In this document: positions 54,697-63,774 of the stretch, piece after piece
Numbering within the stretch: position 1 is the stretch's first letter
Layout: each line of letters begins with the position of its first letter
Source of the DNA: Rhizobium sp. CC-YZS058
Lineage (GTDB): Bacteria > Pseudomonadota > Alphaproteobacteria > Rhizobiales > Rhizobiaceae
Direction of reading: 5' to 3'
Assembly: GCF_034720595.1 (NCBI RefSeq)
Contig: NZ_JAYESJ010000003.1
Location: 124,001-188,000 of the forward strand
Length of the DNA: 64,000 nucleotides
The notes under the pieces: model-generated
Seen by the model: only the letters and a program-made list of their open reading frames with translations
Told to the model about the DNA's origin: nothing
Databases searched by the model: none
Position numbers and translations under genes: made by a program

Positions 54697-55467
54697 TCAG
54701 CTCATCCAGTTGCCGCCGTCGACATTGTATGTCTGGGCGAGGATGTAATCGCTGTCGGGGGAGGCGAGGAACACGGCAAGGCCCTTGATGTCGTCGGGGG
54801 TGGCGAAGCGGCCGATCGGAACGGACTTGGCGACGGCGGCCTTCTTCTCGCCGGGCTTGAGACCCTCGTGTTCGGCGAATTTCGCATCGACCACGTCCCA
54901 ATGCTCGCCATCGACGACGCCGGGCGCAATGGCATTGACCTTGATGCCATGCTTGACGAGCGCAAGGGCCGCCGACTGCGTGGCGGAGATGATGGCCGCC
55001 TTGGACGCGCAGTAAAGCGTCACCAGCGCCTCGCCGCGCCGGCCGGCCTGGCTCGCCATGTTGATGATCTTGCCGCCACGCCCACGGGCGATCATCACGT
55101 TGGACACGGCCTTCATCATGAAGAGCGGCCCCTTGAGGTTGACGGAGAAGACGCGCTCGTAGCTTTCGGGCGTGATCTCGTTGATCGGCGCCATGTCGAA
55201 GATGGCTGCATTGTTGACGAGGATGTCGATCCCGCCATGCTCGGCGTCGATCGCGGCAACCACACGGTCGATGCTCTCAAGATCGGTCACATCCAGCGCC
55301 ACCGCCGTGGCGGACGCGCCGATCTTGGCCGCCGCCTCACGGGCGCGTGCGATGTTGATATCGGCGATGATGACGCGTGCGCCCTCGGCCACGAAGGCTT
55401 CCGCAAAGCCCAGCCCGATACCACGGGCACCGCCGGTAATCAGCGCGATCTTGTTGTGCAGTTTCAT
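54697..55467 (-). CDS. SDR-family polyol dehydrogenase (galactitol/L-iditol 2-dehydrogenase-like)
   Basis: A 256-residue short-chain dehydrogenase. The cofactor loop is ALITGGARGIGLGFAEAF near residue 8, followed by VIIADINIARAREAAAKIGA; NNAAIFDMAPINEIT, the serine of IINMASQAGRRG and YCASK form the active site. It ends TYNVDGGNWMS. It is close to SmoS (L-iditol 2-dehydrogenase) and to galactitol 2-dehydrogenase. The ATG at 55467 has GAGGA 6 bases upstream. A paralogue lies beside repA (36928-37719). Confidence 0.88.
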   Translation of the reverse strand: MKLHNKIALITGGARGIGLGFAEAFVAEGARVIIADINIARAREAAAKIGASATAVALDVTDLESIDRVVAAIDAEHGGIDILVNNAAIFDMAPINEITPESYERVFSVNLKGPLFMMKAVSNVMIARGRGGKIINMASQAGRRGEALVTLYCASKAAIISATQSAALALVKHGIKVNAIAPGVVDGEHWDVVDAKFAEHEGLKPGEKKAAVAKSVPIGRFATPDDIKGLAVFLASPDSDYILAQTYNVDGGNWMS

Positions 55468-55493
55468 GGGAAATCCTCGAAGAAATGCTCTCT

Positions 55494-55531
55494 GTGCCAG
55501 GGGCGCGCGAAAGAACGTCGGCGCCTGGCAC
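55494..55531 (-). terminator. Intercistronic hairpin 1 between binding protein and SDR genes
   Basis: GTGCCAGG pairs with CCTGGCAC (8 bp), with further GC pairing inside. It is the second of two tandem hairpins downstream of the binding-protein stop in the direction of transcription. Confidence 0.5.
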
Positions 55532-55536
55532 GTCAA

Positions 55537-55563
55537 GATGCCCGGCGGCGACCGCCGGGCATC
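55537..55563 (-). terminator. Intercistronic hairpin 2 after the binding-protein gene
   Basis: A perfect 12-bp stem (GATGCCCGGCGG/CCGCCGGGCATC) with a 3-base loop, 35 bases after the binding-protein stop. Very stable; it probably protects or limits the binding-protein message. Confidence 0.65.
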
Positions 55564-55598
55564 TCCGGGAGGCCCGCCCGTCACCGAGCGGGATCGGA

Positions 55599-56912
55599 TC
55601 AGTTGCCGTAGCCGGCGGCCTTCATGTCGCCTTCCACCTGGGCCTGGGAGGCTTCAAGCGCGGCATCCACCGTCTGCTGGCCGGACAGAGCCGAGCTGAT
55701 CTGCTGGCCGACGAAGGTGCCGATCGCCTGGAATTCCGGAATGGCCACGAACTGGACGCCGGTATAGGGAACCGGATCCTTGGTCGGCTTGCTCGGATCG
55801 GCAGACATGATGGCGTCGAGCACGGTCGCGGCGAAAGGGGCAGCCTTCTGATATTCGGGCAGCGCGTAGGTGGACTTGCGCGTGCCCGGGGGAACGGCGA
55901 CCCAGCCTTCGGACTCACCGACCAGCTTTACATACTCCTTAGACGTCGCCCATTTCAGGAATGACTTTGCCGCATCGACCTTGGTTGAGGTGGCAGGGAT
56001 GGCCAGATCCCAGGACCAGGACCAGCTGGCGCCGTTCGGCGTGACCGCGACCGGGGCGCGGGCAAAGGCGATCTTGTCGGCCACCTGGCTCTGCTTGGGG
56101 TCGAAGACGCGGCCCGCTGCCGAGGTCGCGTCGATCCACATGGCGCAGCGGCCGGTCGCAAACAGCGTCTGGTTCTCGTTGAATCCGTTGGCGGTCGCAC
56201 CCGGAGGGCCGTAGTTGGTCAGCAGCGCGACATAGTCGGTGACAGCCTTCTTCCACGGCTCGGAATTGATCTGCGGCTTCCAGTCCGTATCGAACCAGCG
56301 GCCGCCATAGGTGTTCACCATCGTGCCGATGAAGGCCATGTTCTCGCCCCAGCCCGGCTTGCCGCGCAGGCAGATGCCGTATTGCTGCTTCGACTTGTCG
56401 GTCAGCTTGGCGGCGAATTCCTTGATCTGCTCATAGGTCGGCTGTTCGGGCATGCTGAGCCCGGCCGCCTCGAACAGGTCCTTGCGATAGAGCGTGAAGG
56501 AGCTCTCGGTATAGAAAGGCACCGCATAGAGCTTGCCGTCGACCGTCAGGCCGTTCTTGATCGGCTCCAGAAGGTCGGCATAGTCGTAGGCATCGCCGAA
56601 ATCGTCGACCGGCGTCAGCCAGCCCTGCTTGCCCCAGATCGGCGCTTCGTAGCCGCCGATGGTCAGGATGTCGAACTGGCCGCCCTTGGTGGCGATGTCC
56701 GTCGTCAGGCGTTCGCGCAGGACGTTCTCCTCGAGCACGATCCAGTTGATCGTGTTGCCCGTCTCCTTCTCCCAGATCGGCGACAGCTTCTGCATGATGA
56801 TCATGTCACCATTGTTGACGGTGGCGATGTTGAGCGTTTCGGCCTGCGCTGCGCCGGCCAGCAGGCCCGCACCGACGACAGAGGCCAGCAATGACAGTGA
56901 AATCTTCCTCAT
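55599..56912 (-). CDS. Polyol-binding ABC protein (SmoE/MtlE-like)
   Basis: A 437-residue periplasmic protein with a signal peptide (MRKISLSLLASVVGAGLLAG, cleaved after QA). Mature motifs are LNIATVNNGDMIIMQKLSPI, TGNTINWIVLEENVLRERLT, FDILTIGGYEAPIWGKQGWL and PYTGVQFVAIPEFQAIGTFV, like the sorbitol/mannitol binding proteins SmoE and MtlE. It should feed hexitols to a CUT1 importer, but no permease or ATPase lies in this cluster; enzymes follow directly. Either it uses permeases encoded elsewhere or they were lost. First gene of the leftward operon. Confidence 0.88.
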   Translation of the reverse strand: MRKISLSLLASVVGAGLLAGAAQAETLNIATVNNGDMIIMQKLSPIWEKETGNTINWIVLEENVLRERLTTDIATKGGQFDILTIGGYEAPIWGKQGWLTPVDDFGDAYDYADLLEPIKNGLTVDGKLYAVPFYTESSFTLYRKDLFEAAGLSMPEQPTYEQIKEFAAKLTDKSKQQYGICLRGKPGWGENMAFIGTMVNTYGGRWFDTDWKPQINSEPWKKAVTDYVALLTNYGPPGATANGFNENQTLFATGRCAMWIDATSAAGRVFDPKQSQVADKIAFARAPVAVTPNGASWSWSWDLAIPATSTKVDAAKSFLKWATSKEYVKLVGESEGWVAVPPGTRKSTYALPEYQKAAPFAATVLDAIMSADPSKPTKDPVPYTGVQFVAIPEFQAIGTFVGQQISSALSGQQTVDAALEASQAQVEGDMKAAGYGN

Positions 56913-56938
56913 GGGCTTCTCCCTCCCAATCCCTGAAC

Positions 56939-56962
56939 ACGCATAAAAGTGACATGCGTAAA
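56939..56962. promoter_or_regulatory. Operator candidate: ACGCAT-N9-ATGCGT with TTTACGCATG element
   Basis: Perfect 6-base arms spaced by 9, 27 bases upstream of the binding-protein start. The minus strand reads TTTACGCATG through the right arm. The same decamer recurs at 57125. The LacI protein of the cluster is the probable binder. Confidence 0.5.
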
Positions 56963-57124
56963 GTTTTTATCTGGCGTGCGGTCGGTTTTGTCAAGCGGCT
57001 CGTGGAGGAAGGGGAACCCCGTATCGATGTGCGGTGCGGCAGATTCCATGCTGCATCTGCGTTATCGGGCTCGGTCAGGATCAGGTGAAGAGGATGCGCG
57101 CCTTGAAAGATATCAAGAACAAGA

Positions 57125-57134
57125 TTTACGCATG
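57125..57134. promoter_or_regulatory. Second TTTACGCATG element, kinase side
   Basis: An exact copy of the decamer near the binding-protein start, 92 bases before the kinase ATG. A pair of sites flanking the divergent region would let one regulator control both transcripts. Confidence 0.45.
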
Positions 57135-57225
57135 ATAATTTCTTATTGACAGGTCTGGCTGCCGCTCCTAATCGACAGGACCGAGAAAAGGGGTCGTCGG
57201 CAGGTCTTTCAAGCGGAGTGTTCGA

Positions 57226-58206
57226 ATGGTGGAAGTCGCGGGAGTGGCGCCGGACGCGCTGGGGCCGACAATCACGATCGGGGAGATTCTGGTCGAGCTG
57301 ATGGCCACCTCCATCGGCCATGGCTTCAAGGCGCCGCAAGCGCTCATCGGCCCCTTTGCAAGCGGCGCGCCGGCGATCTTCATTGACCAGGTGGCCAAGC
57401 TCGGCGGCGGCGCCGGCATCGTATCGGCGGTTGGCGACGATGACTTCGGCTGGCTGAACATCGACCGGCTGAAGGCGGACGGCGTCGATGTCTCGGCCAT
57501 CGCCGTTTTGCCAGATTGGCCGACGGGGAGTGCCTTCGTGCGCTACCGCGAGGACGGCGCCCGCGACTTCGTTTTCAACATCGCCCGCTCCGCTGCCGGC
57601 CAGACGACGCTGACTGACGCGGCGGAGGCGCTGATCGCGCGGGCGGGCCATGTCCACGTCATGGGCTCCGCCTTCGCGATCCCCGGAATGGCACGCCTCA
57701 TCCTGAAAGCGGTGGAGGTGGTGAAGGCCCGGGGCGGCACCGTCTCCTTCGACCCCAACCTCCGCAAGGAACTGATGGGCAGCGACCTCGGCCGGCAGGT
57801 CGAGGCCGTGATCGCTGTGACCGATCTTCTGCTGCCCTCCGGCGACGAGCTCTTTCTTGCAAGCGGCGAAACGCAGGAGGGCGCGGCGGTCAACCGCCTC
57901 TTCTCCCGCGGGATCGCCGAAGTGGTCGTCAAGCGCGGGCGCGAGGGCGCGACGCTCTTCTCGCAGCGCGAGGGCCGGATCGACGCTGCCGCCTTCACGG
58001 TCGAGGAGATCGACCCGACCGGGGCCGGAGACTGCTTCGGCGCAACCTATCTCACCCTCCGCCGGCAGGGGACCGATGCGCTCCCGGCGCTGCGCTACGC
58101 GAATGCCGCGGGCGCGCGCACCGTGACCCGACAGGGGCCCATGGAAGGAACATCCAGCAAGGCGGAGCTCGACCGCTTCATCGACGCGCAAGGAGCCCAG
58201 GCATGA
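57226..58206 (+). CDS. PfkB-family sugar kinase (D-tagatose kinase-like)
   Basis: A 326-residue ribokinase-family enzyme. The N-terminal part has [19 protein letters not shown] and [20 protein letters not shown]; the C-terminal anion hole and catalytic Asp are in [17 protein letters not shown] near residue 265. It is similar in setting to the tagatose kinase of Agrobacterium hexitol catabolism, making tagatose-6-phosphate from the ketose formed by the dehydrogenases. It overlaps the GatZ/KbaZ-family gene by ATGA, which ties the two steps. Confidence 0.85.
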   Translation: MVEVAGVAPDALGPTITIGEILVELMATSIGHGFKAPQALIGPFASGAPAIFIDQVAKLGGGAGIVSAVGDDDFGWLNIDRLKADGVDVSAIAVLPDWPTGSAFVRYREDGARDFVFNIARSAAGQTTLTDAAEALIARAGHVHVMGSAFAIPGMARLILKAVEVVKARGGTVSFDPNLRKELMGSDLGRQVEAVIAVTDLLLPSGDELFLASGETQEGAAVNRLFSRGIAEVVVKRGREGATLFSQREGRIDAAAFTVEEIDPTGAGDCFGATYLTLRRQGTDALPALRYANAAGARTVTRQGPMEGTSSKAELDRFIDAQGAQA

Positions 58207-59471
58207 CCACGCTGCTCTCGACCTTCGCCGAGGCCCGACGCAGCGGCAGGCCGGTCGGCATCGCCTCGGTCTGCTCGGCCCATCCGACCGTCCTGCGCGC
58301 CGCGCTACGCCGCGCAAGGCGCAATGGGCGCCCGGTGCTGATCGAGGCGACCTGCAACCAGGTCAATCATCTCGGCGGCTATACGGGCATGACACCCCGG
58401 GACTTCGTGGCCCTGACCCGCTCGATCGCGGCGGAGGAGGGGCTCGACCCGTCTCTGATCCTGTTCGGCGGCGATCATCTTGGCCCCAACCCGTGGCGGG
58501 CGGAGCCGGCTGCCGCGGCCATGGAGAAGGCCCAGGCGATGGTGCGCGCCTATGTCGAGGCCGGTTTCACCAAGCTTCATCTCGATGCCTCGATGGCCTG
58601 CCGCGGTGATCCGCCGGCGCTCGACGACGCGACCGTCGCAACCCGGGCGGCCGCGCTCTGCGCCACGGCCGAGGCGGCGGCGCGGGAGAAGGGGCTTCCT
58701 CTGCCCGTCTATATTCTGGGCACGGAGGTTCCGGTTCCGGGCGGCGCGGATCACGCGCTCGACCATGTGGAGCCGACCGATCCGGATGCCGCACGGACGA
58801 CGATCGAGATCCATCGGACACTCTTCGCGCAGGCGGGCCTTGACGATGCTTTCGCGCGCACGATCGCGTTCGTGGTCCAGCCGGGCGTCGAGTTCGGCAG
58901 CGATACGGTCATCGCCTATGATCCTGCAAAGGCGCAGGCCCTTTCCGCCTTGCTCGAGGCGTTTCCAACGTTGAACTTCGAGGCGCATTCGACCGACTAC
59001 CAATCCGCCGCCGCGCTTGCTGCGCTGGTTCGCGATGGCTATCCGATCCTGAAAGTCGGCCCGGGCCTCACCTTCGCCTATCGCGAAGCCCTCTATGCGC
59101 TCGACCTGATCGCCACCGAACTCCTGCCCGGCTATGGCGATCGCCCGCTGATGCGGACGATGGAAACGCTGATGACCGCCGACCCCTCGGACTGGCGGGG
59201 ACACTACCATGGCGATGAGGCCGCTCTCAGGCTGCAGCGCCATTACAGCTACAGCGACCGGATCCGCTACTATTGGACCCGGCCGGAAGCCCAGGCCGCC
59301 GTCAGCCGCCTCCTCGATGCGCTCGCCGGCCGGCGCATTCCGCCGACCCTGCTCCATCAGTTCCTGCCGCAGATGGCGGAGGCCGCCGCGGATGGCTCGC
59401 CGGCCGAAGCCCTGCTCATCGAAGCGGTCGACCGCGTGCTTGCCGACTACGACCAGGCCGCCAACCCCTGA
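58203..59471 (+). CDS. GatZ/KbaZ-family protein (D-tagatose-6-phosphate 4-epimerase-like)
   Basis: A 422-residue paralogue of the protein at 43000-44298, with the same block order: [133 protein letters not shown] and [15 protein letters not shown]. Following a tagatose-type kinase, and with no aldolase partner visible, it best fits the epimerase that turns tagatose-6-phosphate into fructose-6-phosphate. It could instead be an aldolase subunit if KbaY is encoded elsewhere. Confidence 0.85.
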   Translation: MTTLLSTFAEARRSGRPVGIASVCSAHPTVLRAALRRARRNGRPVLIEATCNQVNHLGGYTGMTPRDFVALTRSIAAEEGLDPSLILFGGDHLGPNPWRAEPAAAAMEKAQAMVRAYVEAGFTKLHLDASMACRGDPPALDDATVATRAAALCATAEAAAREKGLPLPVYILGTEVPVPGGADHALDHVEPTDPDAARTTIEIHRTLFAQAGLDDAFARTIAFVVQPGVEFGSDTVIAYDPAKAQALSALLEAFPTLNFEAHSTDYQSAAALAALVRDGYPILKVGPGLTFAYREALYALDLIATELLPGYGDRPLMRTMETLMTADPSDWRGHYHGDEAALRLQRHYSYSDRIRYYWTRPEAQAAVSRLLDALAGRRIPPTLLHQFLPQMAEAAADGSPAEALLIEAVDRVLADYDQAANP

Positions 59472-59496
59472 GGCGGCCCGGACCCGACGCCTGACG

Positions 59497-59514
59497 CGGA
59501 AGCCTCTGCTTCCG
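59497..59514. terminator. Hairpin between convergent genes
   Basis: CGGAAGC-CTCT-GCTTCCG: a perfect 7-bp stem with 4-base loop in the 50-base gap between the GatZ/KbaZ-family and GH2 stop codons. It could serve both strands; there is no strong T-run. Confidence 0.55.
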
Positions 59515-59522
59515 GCTGGCGC

Positions 59523-62279
59523 TCAGTCTTGCGCCGCCAGCCTCATCAGACCGTCGAGGAGCGCGCTGGCGACCGGGTCCTCCTGCGTGTCCGGCCCCAT
59601 GACGCGGAAGGTGGTCGCTACCAGCTTGCCGCGGCCAAGACGCTTCTCGATGAGGAAAGCGGCCGGCTTGTGCACCCAGCCGATGACCACGCCGGCATGG
59701 ACGCGGCCATGGAACTCCCAGGGCCGGAACCCGGCCATGACCTGCAGCGGAACCACCGCGCCGAAGGAAAGGTCGAGCAGCGGTCCACCCGGAATGTGCG
59801 AGAATGCGCCATCCCGGCGCAGCCATGAAAAGTTGCCCACCCAGTCTCCCCGCCAGAGCGATTTGTGGCGATCGACCAGGCTGTAGCCAGGAAAGGAGAA
59901 GTAGGGGCCGGAGATCAGCCCGCCGCCCCCGGCATCGATTTCGATCGAGGTCGGCCCGTCGCGCGGTGGGGTGTCGTCGCGCAGCCGTCCCGGCGCCTTG
60001 TCGACAAGCTGCAGCACATGCAGCCCATCATGGATGGCGTCGATCAGCGCCGGTGTCAGCCTGTCTGTCACGAAGACAGGCGCCGACGCGTCCTGCCGGT
60101 AGCCGAGCGCGTCGAGCCGCTCCGCCATGCGGTCCTGATCGCTGGTAAAGAGGGGGAGGGGGGGGCGCTCGCGCGCCGCATACAGTGACAGCGTTTCGCT
60201 GTTGCGCGCGATCTCGTCTCCACCGGGCGCCAGGAGCCGGAACTCTACCTTGGCGCGTGAGGCCTCGGACTGAGAACCGATCGCGATCTCGAGCGGCGCC
60301 TCATGCACCTGCATCGGCTCGATCTCCGGCATGGCGAGGCTGCCGCTCTGGTTGCCGAGCGACCATTCGAGCCGGCTTCCCTGAGGAATGCGCGCGCCGC
60401 CCGTGGCGATGGCAAGGGCAAATTCGGCCGTGCCACCGGAGGCGACGGCGTAGGCGGACGCACCGGGTGCGATGATCACATCCGCATTCACCTCCGGCAA
60501 AGCGCTTGCGAAGACGCGCGGATTGCGCGCCATGTCCATCAGGCCGTTGCCTTCCCAATGCACGTCGGTCAGTTCCGTCACCACATAGCCGCCGATCTGC
60601 GGATGGCGGCGGATGACCTCGATCTCGTATTTGAGGTTCATATGCTGGTGCCACTGCACCTGCTCGATAAAGGCGGAAAAGGGGCCGAACACCTGGAAGA
60701 GGCCAAGCTCGCGGTAGCGCGCCTCGATCCCCTGCGGCAGGGCCGTGCCGTCTGCCCAGGTTGCGCCATAGCTGGTCCACCAGGGATCGCGCCCCTGCTC
60801 GTCGCGCAGCAGCGCAGGGTCGGGCAAACCCCAGACGCCGAATTCGGACAGGATCAGCGGCTCTTGGCCGGTCCGCACGGCCTCGGCATCCTTGGAGAAG
60901 GTCCAGTCGGCATTGGCAGCGAATTCCTGGCAAAGCAGGTCCCACTCCGCGCGCCGGTCGGTCGCCGTGCGGTAGAAGTGGTAGTCGTTGATGTCGGTCT
61001 TGACGTGATAGTTCGGGAAGCAGGCCGAATTGTCCACGACCAGCCGCAGCGGATCTTCCGCACGCAGCCAATCGACCATCTCGGAGATCCAGCGCCGCTG
61101 TTCGGCCGATTCGCGCAGGCGCGTGCCCCAGTCCTCGTTGATCAGCGTCCAGATGATGATCGAGGGATGGTTGCGATCGCGAGCAAGGATGCCCTCCATC
61201 GTCTCCTTCAAGCGTCTCGCGGAGGAGGGCGAGAACGTCTCGACATTGGGAATCTCGGTCCAGATCAGCATGCCGAGCCGGTCGGCAACCTCGTAGTAGC
61301 GGGGGTCCGGCACCTTGATATGGCAGCGCAGGCAGTTCAAGCCGAGTGCCTTCGACTTGCGCAGCTGGTCCTCGAGCATTTCCAGCGAGGGCGGCGTGCC
61401 GAAGCCGTCCGGATAGTAATCCTGGTCGAGCGCGCCGCGCAGATAGAGGGGCGAACCGTTCAGCCAAAGCGCCCCGTCGCGGGCCTCGAACCGGCGGAAG
61501 CCGAAGGTGGAGGCGATCACGTCGGACCGGGCACCCCCGTCAACAAGCTCGAGGCGTGCGAGATAAAGGTTCGGCGCATCCGGCGACCAGGCCTGCGGCG
61601 CGGGAAGGGTGAGCGCATGCGACAGGCGGCCGGCTGCGGCCTCGACCCGCTCCTCAGCCAGGATTTGCCCTGCGGGATCGGTGATCGTCAGCCGAAGGGA
61701 GGCATCGGCGTGGTTCGAAAGAGCGGCGCTGACCGTCAGCCGCCCGTCCGGCCAGGACGGATCGAGACGCAGGTTCTCGATATGGACGGCGGGGCGGGCT
61801 TCCAGCGTGACGGACTGCCAGATGCCGGCCTGCGGGCCATACCAGCTCTGCTTGCCATGCGGAATCTCGGCAAAATCCGCCGCATTTCCGCGCCGATGAG
61901 CATCCGGGAGCTCGGCCACCACCTCGATCTCGTTTTCAGCTCGCACCAGCGCCGGCGGAAGAACGAGCGTGAACGGCAGGTAGCCGCCGTCATGTTCACC
62001 GATCTGCGTACCGTTCAGCCGGACCTGGCAGCGCTCGCCGACCGCGCCGAAGTGCAGAGCGATCTCCAGGCCCGACCAGTCCTTCGGAATTACCACCCGG
62101 CGCCGGTAGGTCGCCCTCCCGAAGCTGACCGCAAGATCCTCGAAACAGGCCTGCCAGGGCGCAGGCACGCGGGCCTCACGCCAGACGCCGTCGCTGTCAT
62201 GACAGAAATCCCAGAGGCCATCGAGCGAGAGGCGGCGCCGGGCGGAGGCAGGAGCGGAAGTCGGGGAAGACGAGGTCAT
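59523..62279 (-). CDS. GH2 family glycoside hydrolase (beta-galactosidase/beta-glucuronidase-like)
   Basis: A 918-residue family GH2 enzyme. Domains in order: N-terminal sugar-binding jelly roll (LSLDGLWDFCHDSDGVWREA, ATYRRRVVIPKDWSGLEIAL), immunoglobulin-like domain near residues 170-280, catalytic barrel from about 285, and a long C-terminal region of over 350 residues. The acid/base Glu is in IIIWTLINEDWG near 381 and the nucleophile Glu in LILSEFGVWG near 478. No signal peptide, so it acts on imported oligosaccharides. The start MTSSSPTSAP is preferred; an upstream start adds 11 residues. It follows the binding-protein gene after a large hairpin. Confidence 0.88.
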   Translation of the reverse strand: MTSSSPTSAPASARRRLSLDGLWDFCHDSDGVWREARVPAPWQACFEDLAVSFGRATYRRRVVIPKDWSGLEIALHFGAVGERCQVRLNGTQIGEHDGGYLPFTLVLPPALVRAENEIEVVAELPDAHRRGNAADFAEIPHGKQSWYGPQAGIWQSVTLEARPAVHIENLRLDPSWPDGRLTVSAALSNHADASLRLTITDPAGQILAEERVEAAAGRLSHALTLPAPQAWSPDAPNLYLARLELVDGGARSDVIASTFGFRRFEARDGALWLNGSPLYLRGALDQDYYPDGFGTPPSLEMLEDQLRKSKALGLNCLRCHIKVPDPRYYEVADRLGMLIWTEIPNVETFSPSSARRLKETMEGILARDRNHPSIIIWTLINEDWGTRLRESAEQRRWISEMVDWLRAEDPLRLVVDNSACFPNYHVKTDINDYHFYRTATDRRAEWDLLCQEFAANADWTFSKDAEAVRTGQEPLILSEFGVWGLPDPALLRDEQGRDPWWTSYGATWADGTALPQGIEARYRELGLFQVFGPFSAFIEQVQWHQHMNLKYEIEVIRRHPQIGGYVVTELTDVHWEGNGLMDMARNPRVFASALPEVNADVIIAPGASAYAVASGGTAEFALAIATGGARIPQGSRLEWSLGNQSGSLAMPEIEPMQVHEAPLEIAIGSQSEASRAKVEFRLLAPGGDEIARNSETLSLYAARERPPLPLFTSDQDRMAERLDALGYRQDASAPVFVTDRLTPALIDAIHDGLHVLQLVDKAPGRLRDDTPPRDGPTSIEIDAGGGGLISGPYFSFPGYSLVDRHKSLWRGDWVGNFSWLRRDGAFSHIPGGPLLDLSFGAVVPLQVMAGFRPWEFHGRVHAGVVIGWVHKPAAFLIEKRLGRGKLVATTFRVMGPDTQEDPVASALLDGLMRLAAQD

Positions 62280-62340
62280 GGCGATACCCAAGCCGCGCAC
62301 GGCGGCCTTCAAAGAAGGAGAAGAGAAGGGGAATGGGGAG

Positions 62341-62383
62341 GCGCCGGGCGGCCTGAGGGGAGAGAGGCTCAGGCGCCCGGCGC
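62341..62383 (-). terminator. Large hairpin between binding-protein and GH2 genes
   Basis: GCGCCGGGCG pairs with CGCCCGGCGC and CCTGAG with CTCAGG, giving a 16-bp stem with one bulge. It starts 7 bases after the binding-protein stop. It is the longest of the post-binding-protein hairpins in the window. Confidence 0.65.
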
Positions 62384-62390
62384 AGCGCGG

Positions 62391-63719
62391 CTAGCGGTTT
62401 CGGCGCAGGACGCGGTCGACGCCGGCCTGCATGGCCTCGATCGCGGCCTGCGGTTCCGTGCCCGTCAGCCACATGGCGTTCAGGTCGGTGATCATGGCGT
62501 TGTAAACCGCCCGCTGGTTCTGGACCTGCGGGAGGGCGGTGGCATTGGCAGCGGTTGCCGAGAACTCGTTGCGGTGCGGCAGCGCCTTGAACGGCTCGGA
62601 ATCAAGCACCGACTGGCGGACCGACAGATGGCCGGTGCGCGACCATTCGAAATTGTTGTCGTTCAGGAATTTGAGGAAGGCTTCGGCGGCCTTGGTTTCC
62701 TCCTCGCTGCGGCTGTCATCCTTCGGAATCACCCACATATGGCTGTCCGCCCAGACCTTCTGATTGGCAAAGAGCTGCGGCACATTGGCAACGCGGTAGT
62801 TCTTCAGCGTTGCCTTGCCGCTCTTGGCCTGACTGTCATAATTGTCGACGCCCCAGGTGCCGTTGATCAGGATGCCGGCCTCGCCGTTCAGGAACGCCTG
62901 TTCGGAGCCCGGGTAGTCGAGCGCCGGGTTGGCGAGCCCTTCCGAATAGATCGACGAGATCAGCTTGGCGGCGTTGAGGCCCTCGGGCGTGTTGATGCTC
63001 GCAGTCTTGCCGTCGGCCGAGACGACATCGACCCCCTGCTGCCACATCAGCGTATCGAAGAAGCGGACCATCATGCCTTCGGCGCTCTGGGATTCGGACG
63101 CGATGAACGCCTTGCCCGTCGCTTCCTTGAACTTCTTGCCTTGGGCGATCAGCTCTTCGGCCGTCGTCGGCAGCATGGGCGAGCCATCGGCATTGACCAT
63201 GCCTGCCTGCTTCATCAGGTCCATGTTCACATGGAAAAGCAGAGCGTGGAGATCGAAGGGCAGCGCGTAGATCTCGTCCTGGGCGGTGGCGTTCTTCAGC
63301 GCTGCCGGCACGAAGTCCTGCGTCTCGATGCCGAGCGCCTTCATCGGGCCCGAGAGCGGGGTCAGCAGATCGCGGTTGGCGAAGTTCGGCAGGACGGAGG
63401 CGTGCATGACCGCGATATCGGGGATGTTGCCGGTCGAGTAGGTCGCGGTCAGCTGGTCGTAATAGGCGCCCCATTCCACGGTCTGGGTCACCACCTTGGC
63501 GCCCAGCGTGTTCTCCGCGTTGAACTTGTTGGTAAGCACGGTGATGATGCCGCACTCGCCGTTCGCCTTGGAGACGTCGGTCACCGCGCCGTATTCGGTG
63601 TTGCACTCGCCGAAGAAGCGCAGAAGCGAAAGCTCCACTGCCTGGGCCGAACCGGCAAAGGCCGTCGTGGTCAGCAGCGTGGCGAGCGCCATCGTCCGCA
63701 GGGTGTCAAAGGTACGCAT
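62391..63719 (-). CDS. CUT1 sugar-binding protein (extracellular family 1)
   Basis: A 442-residue periplasmic protein. The signal peptide (MRTFDTLRTMALATLLTTTA) is cleaved near SAQA. Mature motifs include VELSLLRFFGECNTEYGAVT, GNIPDIAVMHASVLPNFANR, YALPFDLHALLFHVNMDLMK and GEAGILINGTWGVDNYDS. The start is set by AGGAGG 6 bases upstream; an ATG 17 codons earlier lacks a site. It lies downstream of a permease and upstream of the GH2 gene. The ligand is likely a beta-linked oligosaccharide; this is inferred from the neighbour. Confidence 0.9.
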   Translation of the reverse strand: MRTFDTLRTMALATLLTTTAFAGSAQAVELSLLRFFGECNTEYGAVTDVSKANGECGIITVLTNKFNAENTLGAKVVTQTVEWGAYYDQLTATYSTGNIPDIAVMHASVLPNFANRDLLTPLSGPMKALGIETQDFVPAALKNATAQDEIYALPFDLHALLFHVNMDLMKQAGMVNADGSPMLPTTAEELIAQGKKFKEATGKAFIASESQSAEGMMVRFFDTLMWQQGVDVVSADGKTASINTPEGLNAAKLISSIYSEGLANPALDYPGSEQAFLNGEAGILINGTWGVDNYDSQAKSGKATLKNYRVANVPQLFANQKVWADSHMWVIPKDDSRSEEETKAAEAFLKFLNDNNFEWSRTGHLSVRQSVLDSEPFKALPHRNEFSATAANATALPQVQNQRAVYNAMITDLNAMWLTGTEPQAAIEAMQAGVDRVLRRNR

Positions 63720-63774
63720 CGTTTCCTCCTTGGTGATGCAGAACCGTTTGGCCGGCCTCCCGCCGGCCAACGGA

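Larger units (their letters stand above)
56913..57225. other. Divergent promoter region of the polyol cluster
   Basis: About 310 bases between the binding-protein and kinase starts. It carries two TTTACGCATG elements (listed separately) and presumably both promoters. No gene is present. Confidence 0.55.

Noticed and set aside
52479..54788. Plus-strand open frame of 769 codons
   Set aside because: Antisense to the LacI regulator and Zn dehydrogenase, both well supported; no domain seen.
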